Source: Ignavibacteriales bacterium
GTDB taxonomy: Bacteria; Bacteroidota; Ignavibacteria; Ignavibacteriales; Melioribacteraceae
Length of the DNA stretch: 64,000 bases
Assembly: GCA_020635275.1 (NCBI GenBank)
Contig: JACKAA010000001.1
Location: 744,001-808,000 of the forward strand
Direction of reading: 5' to 3'
Under the pieces are notes generated by a model. That model made no database searches and was not told the origin of the DNA. It saw nothing but the letters and a program-made list of their open reading frames with translations. Each line of letters begins with the position of its first letter. Within the stretch, counting starts at the first letter, position 1. A program made the position numbers and the translations under genes. Of the stretch, positions 44,580 to 52,833 are shown one piece after another.

Positions 44580-45509
44580 ATGAAAATCGTAGTAACGGGA
44601 GGAGCAGGTTTTATTGGAAGTCATATAGTTGAATACTGGTCTGAAAAAGGTGCAGATATTCATGTAATTGATAATTTAAGAAGCGGGTTTGAAAAAAACG
44701 TAAAAAATTTTAAAGGAGTTACTCTCCATAAGGTAAGCATAACAGATAAAAATACTGTAAATGAAATTTTAGAAAATGCTCAATATGTTTTTCATTTGGC
44801 AGCATTAATTTCTGTGCCTGAGTCTTTAGAAAAACCAGATGAATGTTTGGATATAAATGTTAAAGGATTGCTGAATGTTCTTGACGCAGCAAAAAAACAT
44901 AAGGTGAAAAAAGTTGTCCATTCAAGTTCGGCGGCAATTTACGGAGATGATCCAAGATTGCCAAAAGATATTTCAATGAAACCAAAACCGCAAACACCGT
45001 ATGGAATAACAAAATTAGATGGTGAATATTATCTTCAAATGTATTTTGAGCAATATGGTTTACAAACTACATCATTACGTTATTTTAATGTATTTGGACC
45101 AAGACAAGATCCCAAAAGTCAATATGCTGCTGCAATACCAATCTTTGTATTCAAAGCCCTGAGAAATGAACCAATAATAATTTATGGTGATGGTAAACAA
45201 ACGCGTGATTTTGTTTATGTAAAAGATGTGGTTGCTGCAAATGTACTTGCTGCAACAAGTGAAAACGTTGTTGGAGTATTTAACGTAGCCAATGAAAATG
45301 CTATTACAATTAATGATTTAGCAAAGCTGATCATTAAGACTACAAATTCAAAAAGTGAAATTTTATATCAGCCAACACGACCTGGAGATATAAAACACAG
45401 TTTAGCATCAATTAAAGAAACAAGGGAGAATCTTAGTTTTAATCCTTCACATGATTTAACTTCTTCACTTGAAACAACAATTAAATATTTTGAAAGCTTG
45501 AATAAATAA
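44580..45509 (+). CDS. NAD-dependent nucleotide-sugar epimerase/dehydratase
   Basis: A 309-aa extended short-chain dehydrogenase. The NAD site is GGAGFIGSHIVEYW at residues 7-20; catalytic Ser/Thr lie in HSSSAAIYGD and the Tyr-x3-Lys pair in TPYGITK near residue 141; RYFNVFGPRQDPKSQYAA is the substrate-binding region typical of UDP-hexose 4-epimerases. Substrate specificity cannot be read with certainty. It is the first gene right of the origin; the asparaginase gene starts two bases after its stop, so they share a transcript. Confidence 0.88.
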   Translation: MKIVVTGGAGFIGSHIVEYWSEKGADIHVIDNLRSGFEKNVKNFKGVTLHKVSITDKNTVNEILENAQYVFHLAALISVPESLEKPDECLDINVKGLLNVLDAAKKHKVKKVVHSSSAAIYGDDPRLPKDISMKPKPQTPYGITKLDGEYYLQMYFEQYGLQTTSLRYFNVFGPRQDPKSQYAAAIPIFVFKALRNEPIIIYGDGKQTRDFVYVKDVVAANVLAATSENVVGVFNVANENAITINDLAKLIIKTTNSKSEILYQPTRPGDIKHSLASIKETRENLSFNPSHDLTSSLETTIKYFESLNK

Positions 45510-45511
45510 TT

Positions 45512-46492
45512 ATGCAAAAGAAAAACATTCTAATCGTTTTTACTGGTGGAACTTTTTCAATGAAAATTGATAATGAAACCGGCGGGGCAATACCTCATTT
45601 TCATGGTGAAGAATTAGTTGAAATGATTCCGGAGGCTAATAATTTAGCCAATGTTAGTATTTACAATTTTGGAAATTATCCGGGTCCGCATATGACTCCT
45701 GAATTAATGCTGGATCTTTCAAAAATAATAAAGGAAAATATTAACAAGGATGATGTTGATGGAATAATTGTAACCCACGGAACTGATACGCTGGAAGAAA
45801 CAGCATATTTACTAGATCTTACCGTTAAAACTAAAAAACCTATAGTTGTAATAGGCGCAATGAAAACCAGTTCAGAACCGGATTGGGACGGTCCGAAAAA
45901 TTTACTTGATGCTATTCATATTTGCAATAATCCCAATAGTAATGGAATTGGTGTCCTCGTTTGTTTGAATGGTGAAATAAATGCTGCCAGTGAAGTTACT
46001 AAAACTCATACAGAAGATATAGAAACATTTCACAGTTTAGATTTTGGAGCACTCGGTTATGTTGATAAAAGCAAAGTTTGGTTTAACAGAATGCCAAGAA
46101 AATTAGAAATAATAGAAACAGAAAAAATAAATTCGAATGTTGATATTATTAAAGTGTACGCTGGAATAAAAGAAAAACTTTTTCATTTGATTGGCGATTC
46201 GAAAATTGATGGACTTGTAGTTGAAGCCTTAGGTGTTGGAAATGTTCCACCTCCGGCATATGAAGGAATTAAATATGTTGTAAATAAAAATATTCCGGTC
46301 GTACTTGTTTCCAGGTGTCCTGCTGGTGAAACTCTTGATATTTATAGTTATTCTGGCGCTGGTAAGTGGATAAAAAAACTTGGAGTTATTTTTTCTGATT
46401 ATTTAAACGGACAAAAAGCTAGAATTAAATTAATGCTTGCATTAGGTGCCGGTTATTCTATAGAACAACTTCACAAAATATTTGAAGAATAA
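45512..46492 (+). CDS. ansA: L-asparaginase
   Basis: A 326-aa asparaginase that splits asparagine into aspartate and ammonia. The first catalytic Thr is in VFTGGTFSM near residue 12 and the second Thr-Asp pair in VTHGTDTLEETAYLL near residue 90; the Lys partner lies in VVIGAMKTSSEPDWDGPKNL. There is no signal peptide, so it is cytoplasmic (type I-like). It follows the epimerase by two bases and precedes the HEGGH membrane protein by two. Type I versus II subfamily was judged only from lack of export. Confidence 0.88.
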   Translation: MQKKNILIVFTGGTFSMKIDNETGGAIPHFHGEELVEMIPEANNLANVSIYNFGNYPGPHMTPELMLDLSKIIKENINKDDVDGIIVTHGTDTLEETAYLLDLTVKTKKPIVVIGAMKTSSEPDWDGPKNLLDAIHICNNPNSNGIGVLVCLNGEINAASEVTKTHTEDIETFHSLDFGALGYVDKSKVWFNRMPRKLEIIETEKINSNVDIIKVYAGIKEKLFHLIGDSKIDGLVVEALGVGNVPPPAYEGIKYVVNKNIPVVLVSRCPAGETLDIYSYSGAGKWIKKLGVIFSDYLNGQKARIKLMLALGAGYSIEQLHKIFEE

Positions 46493-46494
46493 AA

Positions 46495-47007
46495 TTGGAA
46501 ATTCTAAAAAAATGGCTAGGCTCAATTATTCTTCTTCCAATTGCTATTTGGCTTATTTCCAATAATGGTAATTTTATTCCTCTTCTTGATCATTTTACTT
46601 TACTTATACATGAAGGCGGTCACGGTATATTTAAAATTTTTGGAAGTTTTATTTATACTCTTGGCGGATCACTAATGCAGATATTTATTGCATGTCTTTT
46701 TATATTCTATTTTTATTCAAATAAAAAAAAGTTTGGTACTCAACTTTCATTAATTTTCCTTGCTGAAAACTTATTTAACATTTCAAAATATACGGCAGAT
46801 GCTCAAGCAAGAAAACTTCCACTTTTAGGTGGCAATAAAGTTTATCATGACTGGCATTTTCTACTTGGCAGAATGGGAATTTTAGAATATGATTATTTAG
46901 TTGGTTACTTTTTTGTTGCATTAGCAATTATATCAATTATTTTGGCAATGTTAATTCCTCTGTTGCCGAAAAAAGTAAAACCAATTAATTTAAATTTAGA
47001 ATTATAA
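46495..47007 (+). CDS. Small integral-membrane protein with HEGGH motif
   Basis: A 170-aa protein starting at TTG two bases after the asparaginase stop. Four hydrophobic segments are visible (about 8-24, 50-72, 78-92 and 135-158). The first membrane-embedded region ends in LLIHEGGHGIFKIFG, an HExxH zinc motif like that of M50-type intramembrane proteases; the following FIYTLGGSLMQ also fits. A clear third ligand (the usual NxxPxxxxDG) is not seen; HDWHF near residue 120 is a possible alternative. Protease activity is inferred, not shown. Confidence 0.55.
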   Translation: MEILKKWLGSIILLPIAIWLISNNGNFIPLLDHFTLLIHEGGHGIFKIFGSFIYTLGGSLMQIFIACLFIFYFYSNKKKFGTQLSLIFLAENLFNISKYTADAQARKLPLLGGNKVYHDWHFLLGRMGILEYDYLVGYFFVALAIISIILAMLIPLLPKKVKPINLNLEL

Positions 47008-47167
47008 ATAGATTTTGTTGACTCATTTACAAGTGTTACTTATATTAATTATAAATTAATTCAAGATACTTCCATTTATCTAAACTTTTCTGTTCAACAA
47101 TTTTATTTCTATTATTGAGGAGAAAATTATTAGCTAGCCAAACGTATTCATAAAAAAGGGGTGTAAA

Positions 47168-49252
47168 ATGAAAAAACGTTTACTCTTTATTAGTGTTTTA
47201 GTTATTACATTATTTATTGGTTGTGAAGACAAAAATGATTCGCCTACAACGCCTTCTCTTGGTGATGTTGAAATAGGAACTTTAGAATTAAGTCAAGATG
47301 GTATTTTAGAGAATACCAGCACTGGGATTACAATTAAAATTAATGTTGCATCAGGAGTTGAGGTTGTTGATTCAATGTTATCATTAATAACACTTGATGC
47401 TTCTAATAATTCAAAAGGTGAAATTGGCAAACTCTACGATAATGGTGATCTCTTTAATGGTGATGACATTGCCGGTGATAATATTTTCTCGGGTGTAATT
47501 GATTTTAATGAATCTGTGCCAGGTGTTATAAAATTACAAGCAATTGGCAATGTTAAAACAAGTGAGGGACAAGGTTCCGGATATTCTCAAATTGCAGAAC
47601 TAAATATTTTCTCAGATATTACTTCGGGAGAGGAAAAAGAAATTTTAAATACTCAGGATGAAGCAACTGACAAATTTGCAGAATTTTTAAATGGAAATGT
47701 TTCAAATGCGGCAAGTGCAGTATCTCAAACTATTCAATGGCTTCAGCAGCAACCTCAAATAGAAGAAATTGTAAATAATGGAAACACTAGTATCCAAATC
47801 AAATACAAATCTGGATTGTATGGAGGTATATTTTTCTCATTTAAAGATGCAAATGGAACCGTATTCACTCGTGGTGGAAAATCATTTGACCAAAATAGGA
47901 AGAAAAGTAAAAGTGTTCCTTTAGCTTATCAAACAAGGGGTAAAACATCAAATAAAACTTCATTAAATAAAACATTTTCAATTGATGATTTAGATCCAAA
48001 AGTAATTGGAAACAGACGCGTATTGATCTTTGCTCCTTATGAGGCTGCCTTTGCTCCATATAATGAGCGAGTTTCAATAAAAAATATACTTAACAGTACA
48101 GAATATAAATTTGCAATAACAGAATATGTAAATCAGTCTGCCAATGTAGCAGCATTAAATGATCTTACTAGTTACGGTTTTGTTGTTTTAGCTACACATG
48201 GATCTTTGGGCGAAGAATTTGCAACAGGAGAAGTTGTAGACACGAATGCTGCTAATTACAAATCGTTAAATATTCTTAGAAAAGCAGGAAGCTTATCAAC
48301 ATGGGATAATGTTACAATTTCAAGTGCGGGTGGTGTTGATAAAAAAGAAACAGTTTATGTTATCAGGCCAAAGTTTATATCCAGTTTATCTGGTAAATTT
48401 CCTAACTCGGTAATACTTAATAATTCATGCGAAAGTACCATGAAAGATGATCTATTTAATGCATTTAAAGCAAAAGGTGCTAAAACTTATTTTGGTTACA
48501 GTAAAGTAGTAAATAGTGATTTTTGTATGACAATTGCTGATACCGTCACTAAACGATTAGCAAAGGATTTAAAAAATACCGGTGAAACTTATTATGATAA
48601 ATCTGATCCGAATGATCCGTTTGCACATTTTGAAATTAGAGGCGAAAATGATATACATTACACATTAGAATTAATGAATGGAGATTTTGAGTTTGGTAAT
48701 TTAGATGGCTGGACAACAGACGGTGATGGACGTAATATTAGCAAATTATCATATCTTTCACCTACGGGCGGAAGCTATATGGGGATAATTTCTACAGGTT
48801 TGGGTTATACTACTTCCACAGGTAAAATATTTCAATCATTTAGAGTTAATGAGAATCAGTCTACTATAAAATTTAAATGGAACTTTTTATCTGAAGAATT
48901 TCTTGAATTTATTAACTCATCATTTCAGGATTACTTTAAAGTAACTATTATTGATAAAGATGGTAATGAGGATGTGCTTTTTAATAAAACAATTGATATT
49001 CTCGCTTCTGAATTTGGAGCTCAGAAATTTACTGGAGGTGAAGATGAAGTACCGCAACCTGGAAGCCTAAAACTAGTATCACCTGATATTGTATTTGATA
49101 AAGGTGATGTTTATATGACAGACTGGCAAACATATACATTTGATATTACCAATTATAGAGGAAAAATTATAACAATAGAATTCTCAGCTGGTGATGTTGG
49201 TGATAGCATATATGATACTGCCATCTTACTTGATGATATATCGGTTCAATAA
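47168..49252 (+). CDS. Lipoprotein with predicted clan-CD (caspase-like) cysteine peptidase core
   Basis: A 694-aa exported protein: lipobox LFIGC at about residue 19. Residues about 40-150 match the DNGDxxNGDDIAGDNIFSG type of surface beta-domain (choice-of-anchor X-like). Residues about 275-470 hold a probable His-Cys dyad: H344 in VVLATHGSLGEEF and C421 in VILNNSCESTM, each after a hydrophobic strand, as in gingipain, CHAT and caspase folds. The last 200 residues (GDFEFGNLDGW, WNFLSEEFLEFINSSFQDYF) resemble the choice-of-anchor L beta-domain. A cell-surface protease is inferred; stand-alone gene. Confidence 0.6.
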   Translation: MKKRLLFISVLVITLFIGCEDKNDSPTTPSLGDVEIGTLELSQDGILENTSTGITIKINVASGVEVVDSMLSLITLDASNNSKGEIGKLYDNGDLFNGDDIAGDNIFSGVIDFNESVPGVIKLQAIGNVKTSEGQGSGYSQIAELNIFSDITSGEEKEILNTQDEATDKFAEFLNGNVSNAASAVSQTIQWLQQQPQIEEIVNNGNTSIQIKYKSGLYGGIFFSFKDANGTVFTRGGKSFDQNRKKSKSVPLAYQTRGKTSNKTSLNKTFSIDDLDPKVIGNRRVLIFAPYEAAFAPYNERVSIKNILNSTEYKFAITEYVNQSANVAALNDLTSYGFVVLATHGSLGEEFATGEVVDTNAANYKSLNILRKAGSLSTWDNVTISSAGGVDKKETVYVIRPKFISSLSGKFPNSVILNNSCESTMKDDLFNAFKAKGAKTYFGYSKVVNSDFCMTIADTVTKRLAKDLKNTGETYYDKSDPNDPFAHFEIRGENDIHYTLELMNGDFEFGNLDGWTTDGDGRNISKLSYLSPTGGSYMGIISTGLGYTTSTGKIFQSFRVNENQSTIKFKWNFLSEEFLEFINSSFQDYFKVTIIDKDGNEDVLFNKTIDILASEFGAQKFTGGEDEVPQPGSLKLVSPDIVFDKGDVYMTDWQTYTFDITNYRGKIITIEFSAGDVGDSIYDTAILLDDISVQ

Positions 49253-49301
49253 AATACTTTAACTGAGAGAAATATATATAGACTTTTAAAAGGTGTACTC
49301 T

Positions 49302-49784
49302 TTGAAAATGTTTTTAATATTTTTAATAACATTAAGTTTTATAAACAATTGTAATGATGAATCAAAAAAAATGATTATTTATTATTATAACACAGGCGGC
49401 CAATCAATAATTGAAGTTGATAATAAAACCGAAGAATTGATTATTGAGCATATTACAGAATTATTTTTCAACACATCAGATAGACTTAGAGTGCACCTTA
49501 ATGATAATAGAATTACTCACTTAAAAGAGAATGAAGAAATAATTGAAATAAAATTTAAATCATTGCAGAAATTTAACTCCCAACTATATGGTGAAAATAG
49601 TGTAAATATGGTCTTGTTTCCCCTTTCTGGCGATTTAATTGGAAATGCTGAAAATCCTATTATTACCATTTTAGTTGGAGAAGGAAATTATAATACAGGA
49701 CCTTATAGAAATAAAGCTGGTTTAAATAAACTGAATGAATTAAAGGAAATAATTAAGGAAAATTTGGAAAATAATTTTTTTTAA
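49302..49784 (+). CDS. Hypothetical small lipoprotein
   Basis: A 160-aa protein. The TTG at 49302 was chosen because AAAAGG lies eight bases before it and it adds the basic residue to the signal sequence (KMFLIFLITLSFINNC); GTG at 49293 and ATG at 49308 are alternatives. The mature part is unrecognised, with strand-rich segments (IIYYYNTGGQSIIEV, NMVLFPLSGDLIG). It starts 49 bp after the clan-CD lipoprotein and may be its partner. Its stop overlaps that of the convergent ArsA-type gene by four bases. Confidence 0.5.
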   Translation: MKMFLIFLITLSFINNCNDESKKMIIYYYNTGGQSIIEVDNKTEELIIEHITELFFNTSDRLRVHLNDNRITHLKENEEIIEIKFKSLQKFNSQLYGENSVNMVLFPLSGDLIGNAENPIITILVGEGNYNTGPYRNKAGLNKLNELKEIIKENLENNFF

Positions 49785-50647
49785 AATATTGAGATTGCAA
49801 ACGTTTTTAAATTTTCATATCCAATAAGTTTTTCTTTGGATATTGGGATTTTAACTTGATCGAATATTTCAAAAGCTGAGACTTTTTGCTGTGTTTCATC
49901 AAACTTATTTATAATGATTTTGTCAACTTTAAAACCTATTATTTCTAATTCATTAATTATCTTTCTACCTTCATTAATTGAAAGTGAATCTTGATTAACT
50001 ACTAAATTTATCTCAACTTTTTCACTTTTCAATAAATTATTAAATGTTTGAAATTGTTTTTTCAGCTCGAGCAATTTTTTTAATATTTTATCCTGCTCAA
50101 TTTCTGACTTTCCAATTTTAATTGTGGATACAATTTCTTTCTTCTCTTTAATTCTATTTCGTAAATCAATTAACTTTTCTATCCACAATAATGATCTTGA
50201 AGGCAAACTAAAAAACTTCATTGATAGAGCAGTCGGAGGCATATCAAAAATTAAATGATCTGCTTCGGCATGATTTTCTATAATATCTGAAAAAGATTTA
50301 AGCAGTCCATATTCTTCCAATCCAGGTGATTGCTTAATTATGTTTAATTCATCAAGCAAATTAAACGCAGCTAAATTAGTATTTGATATAGCTAAATCAT
50401 TTTCAATTTCACCCAAATATTCTTTGATTTTATTCTCAATATTAACTTCAGTTACTTTAAGATTAGATGAAATATCTTTGGGTCTATCAGAAAACGAAAT
50501 ATTGAAAATATCACTTAGGTTATGTGCAGAATCCAATGAAGCAAGATTTACTTTGTGATTATCAGATAAATATACAGAGTAAAGTGATGAAATAGTTGAT
50601 TTACCAACTCCACCTTTACCTATATAAAAATGAATTTTTGATTTCAC
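49781..50647 (-). CDS. ArsA/Get3-type ATPase (short form)
   Basis: A 288-aa P-loop ATPase of the ArsA family. The deviant Walker A is GKGGVGKSTISS at residues 11-22, followed by SLDSAHNLSDIFN (switch I region) and HLIFDMPPTALSMKFFSLP (switch II), as in ArsA/Get3. It has one ATPase unit and is shorter than usual. It is the last gene of a tight operon with cstA and a 93-aa protein, with no arsenic genes nearby, so an arsenite role is unlikely; chaperoning or targeting of a membrane protein, or assistance to CstA, are possible. Confidence 0.75.
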   Translation of the reverse strand: MKSKIHFYIGKGGVGKSTISSLYSVYLSDNHKVNLASLDSAHNLSDIFNISFSDRPKDISSNLKVTEVNIENKIKEYLGEIENDLAISNTNLAAFNLLDELNIIKQSPGLEEYGLLKSFSDIIENHAEADHLIFDMPPTALSMKFFSLPSRSLLWIEKLIDLRNRIKEKKEIVSTIKIGKSEIEQDKILKKLLELKKQFQTFNNLLKSEKVEINLVVNQDSLSINEGRKIINELEIIGFKVDKIIINKFDETQQKVSAFEIFDQVKIPISKEKLIGYENLKTFAISIF

Positions 50648-50650
50648 TGT

Positions 50651-50932
50651 TTAATCAATTCTAAAAGTTGAAATAAGTTCGGCAAGCGGTTCGTTTTGTG
50701 TATTTATTCTATCTAAAAGTAAATTGATTGAATCCTCAGATTCACTTAACAATTCAAACATTATTTGCGATGGAACCGAAGGATAACCAAGAAACTCTCC
50801 AAATGTTAAAACAGAAAAAATATATTCCAATTGTGTGATTTCACTTTCTATAATATCTACTGATTTTGCACGTGCAATTTCATCCGCTAAATGAATTTTA
50901 CCTATAATGTAATCTTTTATTTTGCTAAGCAT
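50651..50932 (-). CDS. 93-aa protein between cstA and the ArsA-type gene
   Basis: A small, mostly helical soluble protein (MLSKIKDYIIGKIHLADEIA; EITQLEYIFSVLTFGEFLGY; LLSESEDSINLLLDRI) not recognised as a family. Its ATG comes immediately after the cstA stop codon with no gap and its stop lies three bases before the ATPase start, so its expression is coupled to both. It may be an adaptor between the transporter and the ATPase; this is inference from position. Confidence 0.6.
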   Translation of the reverse strand: MLSKIKDYIIGKIHLADEIARAKSVDIIESEITQLEYIFSVLTFGEFLGYPSVPSQIMFELLSESEDSINLLLDRINTQNEPLAELISTFRID

Positions 50933-52672
50933 TTAATTATCAGCTGATATACTTTGAAACTCTTCATTGGGTGATTTGAAAAATGCAATCAAACCTTCAA
51001 TAACAATTAGTCCGACCAGCAAAATTATTACAACATTAATAATTTGAAGAAGTAAATTGTGTTCGTTGCTAAAAGAAATTTGATTAAGTATTGTTGCCCA
51101 AAGTGTCATTACAATCATAAACAATCCGGGAATACCGGAAATTATCCATTTCCAATTTCCTTGTCGCTTTAAATACATTGTAATTACAATTAATGCTAAA
51201 GCAGCCAAAGTTTGATTGATAGCACCAAACAAAGGCCATAGGCTTAGCGCTCCTTTGCCGTCAGCTCCACTTAAAAATGCTAATACCAAAGCAGAAATTA
51301 CAACTGCTCCGGTGGAAGCATATCTGTTTTTAAATACTGTGATTTTATAATCAAGCATAATTTCCGTAAATACATAGCGTTGAATTCTAGTTGCAGTATC
51401 TAAAGTTGTTCCTGCAAATGAAGCAACAAAAACTCCCATTATTCCAACAGCAATGCCTTTTGGTATTCCAATATTTTGAATTAGATTCGCAGCTCCATCA
51501 ACAAATGCAGCAATATTTGAAGTTAATCCGCTCATTGCTGTCCAAGAAGAATAAAGAGTTGACCAAGCAGAAACACCAGCTATAGTTGTCCCCGATTTAT
51601 CAGTAAAACCAAGTCCAATTCCAGCTGATACAGCAATTATCACTAAGGTTGCTAATGCACCTTCGGTAAACATGCTTCCCACACTTACAAACACAGAATC
51701 ATTTTCGCACTTAACTTGTTTTGATGATGTACCGGAAGAAACCAAACAATGAAAACCGGAGATTGCACCGCAGGCAATTGTTATAAACAAGAAAGGCCAC
51801 ATTGGCGGAGCTTCGGCAGGATTGAGCTGTACAGTTGGAGCAACTATTTCTAAGTTTCCCCATAATGCGCTTGCAATAACACCTAAAACTAAAAGTGTCA
51901 TTGCTATTACTAATTGATAAGCATTTATATAATCTCTTGGCTGAAGTAAAATTGTAACAGGCAGTACACTTGCAAAAAATGCATAAATTAAAAGAACAAT
52001 TGTCCAGCTTCCGGTTGGCGGAATACTAAAAATAGTCGGCATTTCAATTGGAATATAATAACCAATAACAATTGTTAAATACATTGTAATAACAGCAATA
52101 ATGGACCACGTTGTAATACTCTTTCCTTTTTTATAAAACAAGTAACCTAAATAAATTGAAATTGGAATCTGAAGCCAAACCGGAATAACAGAAGTTGGAT
52201 ACATGCTGAAAATTATTGCAATTACTAATCCAAAAATTGAAATTACAACCCAAAGTGCTAAAAATACAATAAGGAAGAAAAATGTTTTTGCTCTACCATT
52301 TATATATTTTGAGGTAAAATCAGAAATAGATTTACCTTGATTACGCATAGAAATTATTAAAGAACCGAAGTCATGAATTGCTCCGATTAGCACACTCCCA
52401 AGGAAAACCCAAATAACTGCTGGCACCCAGCCCCAGATTATAGCAATTGCTGGTCCAACTATCGGCCCGGTTCCCGCAATTGATGTAAAATGGTGACCAA
52501 AAATAATTTCCTTTTTAGTTGGTACAAAATCAATTCCATCTTCAAATTGCACTGATGGAGCAATATTCTTATTGGTAAGTTTAAATATCTTCTTAGCAAT
52601 AAAATTTTTATATATTCTATACATTATTATGTAACCAAAAAAGGTTACTATCATCAGCAATAATGCATCCAT
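50933..52672 (-). CDS. cstA: CstA-family peptide/pyruvate transporter
   Basis: A 579-aa carbon-starvation CstA transporter with about 15 membrane helices. Diagnostic runs include FGHHFTSIAGTGPIVGPAIA, WVFLGSVLIGAIHDFGSLI, GFHCLVSSGTSSKQV and FVASFAGTTLDTATRIQRY. E. coli homologues import pyruvate or peptides under carbon limitation. The protein is shorter than the 700-aa E. coli CstA but within the range of shorter family members. AAGGAAAG precedes the ATG. Co-transcribed with the 93-aa protein and the ArsA-type ATPase. Confidence 0.92.
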   Translation of the reverse strand: MDALLLMIVTFFGYIIMYRIYKNFIAKKIFKLTNKNIAPSVQFEDGIDFVPTKKEIIFGHHFTSIAGTGPIVGPAIAIIWGWVPAVIWVFLGSVLIGAIHDFGSLIISMRNQGKSISDFTSKYINGRAKTFFFLIVFLALWVVISIFGLVIAIIFSMYPTSVIPVWLQIPISIYLGYLFYKKGKSITTWSIIAVITMYLTIVIGYYIPIEMPTIFSIPPTGSWTIVLLIYAFFASVLPVTILLQPRDYINAYQLVIAMTLLVLGVIASALWGNLEIVAPTVQLNPAEAPPMWPFLFITIACGAISGFHCLVSSGTSSKQVKCENDSVFVSVGSMFTEGALATLVIIAVSAGIGLGFTDKSGTTIAGVSAWSTLYSSWTAMSGLTSNIAAFVDGAANLIQNIGIPKGIAVGIMGVFVASFAGTTLDTATRIQRYVFTEIMLDYKITVFKNRYASTGAVVISALVLAFLSGADGKGALSLWPLFGAINQTLAALALIVITMYLKRQGNWKWIISGIPGLFMIVMTLWATILNQISFSNEHNLLLQIINVVIILLVGLIVIEGLIAFFKSPNEEFQSISADN

Positions 52673-52721
52673 TTAGCTTTCCTTATTTCTTTTTTATATG
52701 AACAGTCTTTGAAATTAATTT

Positions 52722-52801
52722 GTCAACACGAGCAGAGTGAAGTAATCTCATTTTGATTTGAATATGAAAGATTGCTTAGATAAAAAACATCTCGCAATGA
52801 C
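52722..52801. repeat. GTCAT-family intergenic palindromic element
   Basis: 80 bp with terminal inverted repeats: GTCAACACGAGC at one end and, from the other strand, GTCATTGCGAGA at the other. It fills the gap between the aspartase fusion and cstA and belongs to the same general class as the other copies here, although its core differs. Confidence 0.6.
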
Positions 52802-52833
52802 AGCATAACCGACTCTAAGTATTCTTTGGCATA

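Noticed and set aside
49781..50647. Arsenite-export ATPase as the role of the ArsA-like gene
   Set aside because: No arsB, arsC, arsR or arsD nearby, only one ATPase unit, and it is tightly coupled to cstA.
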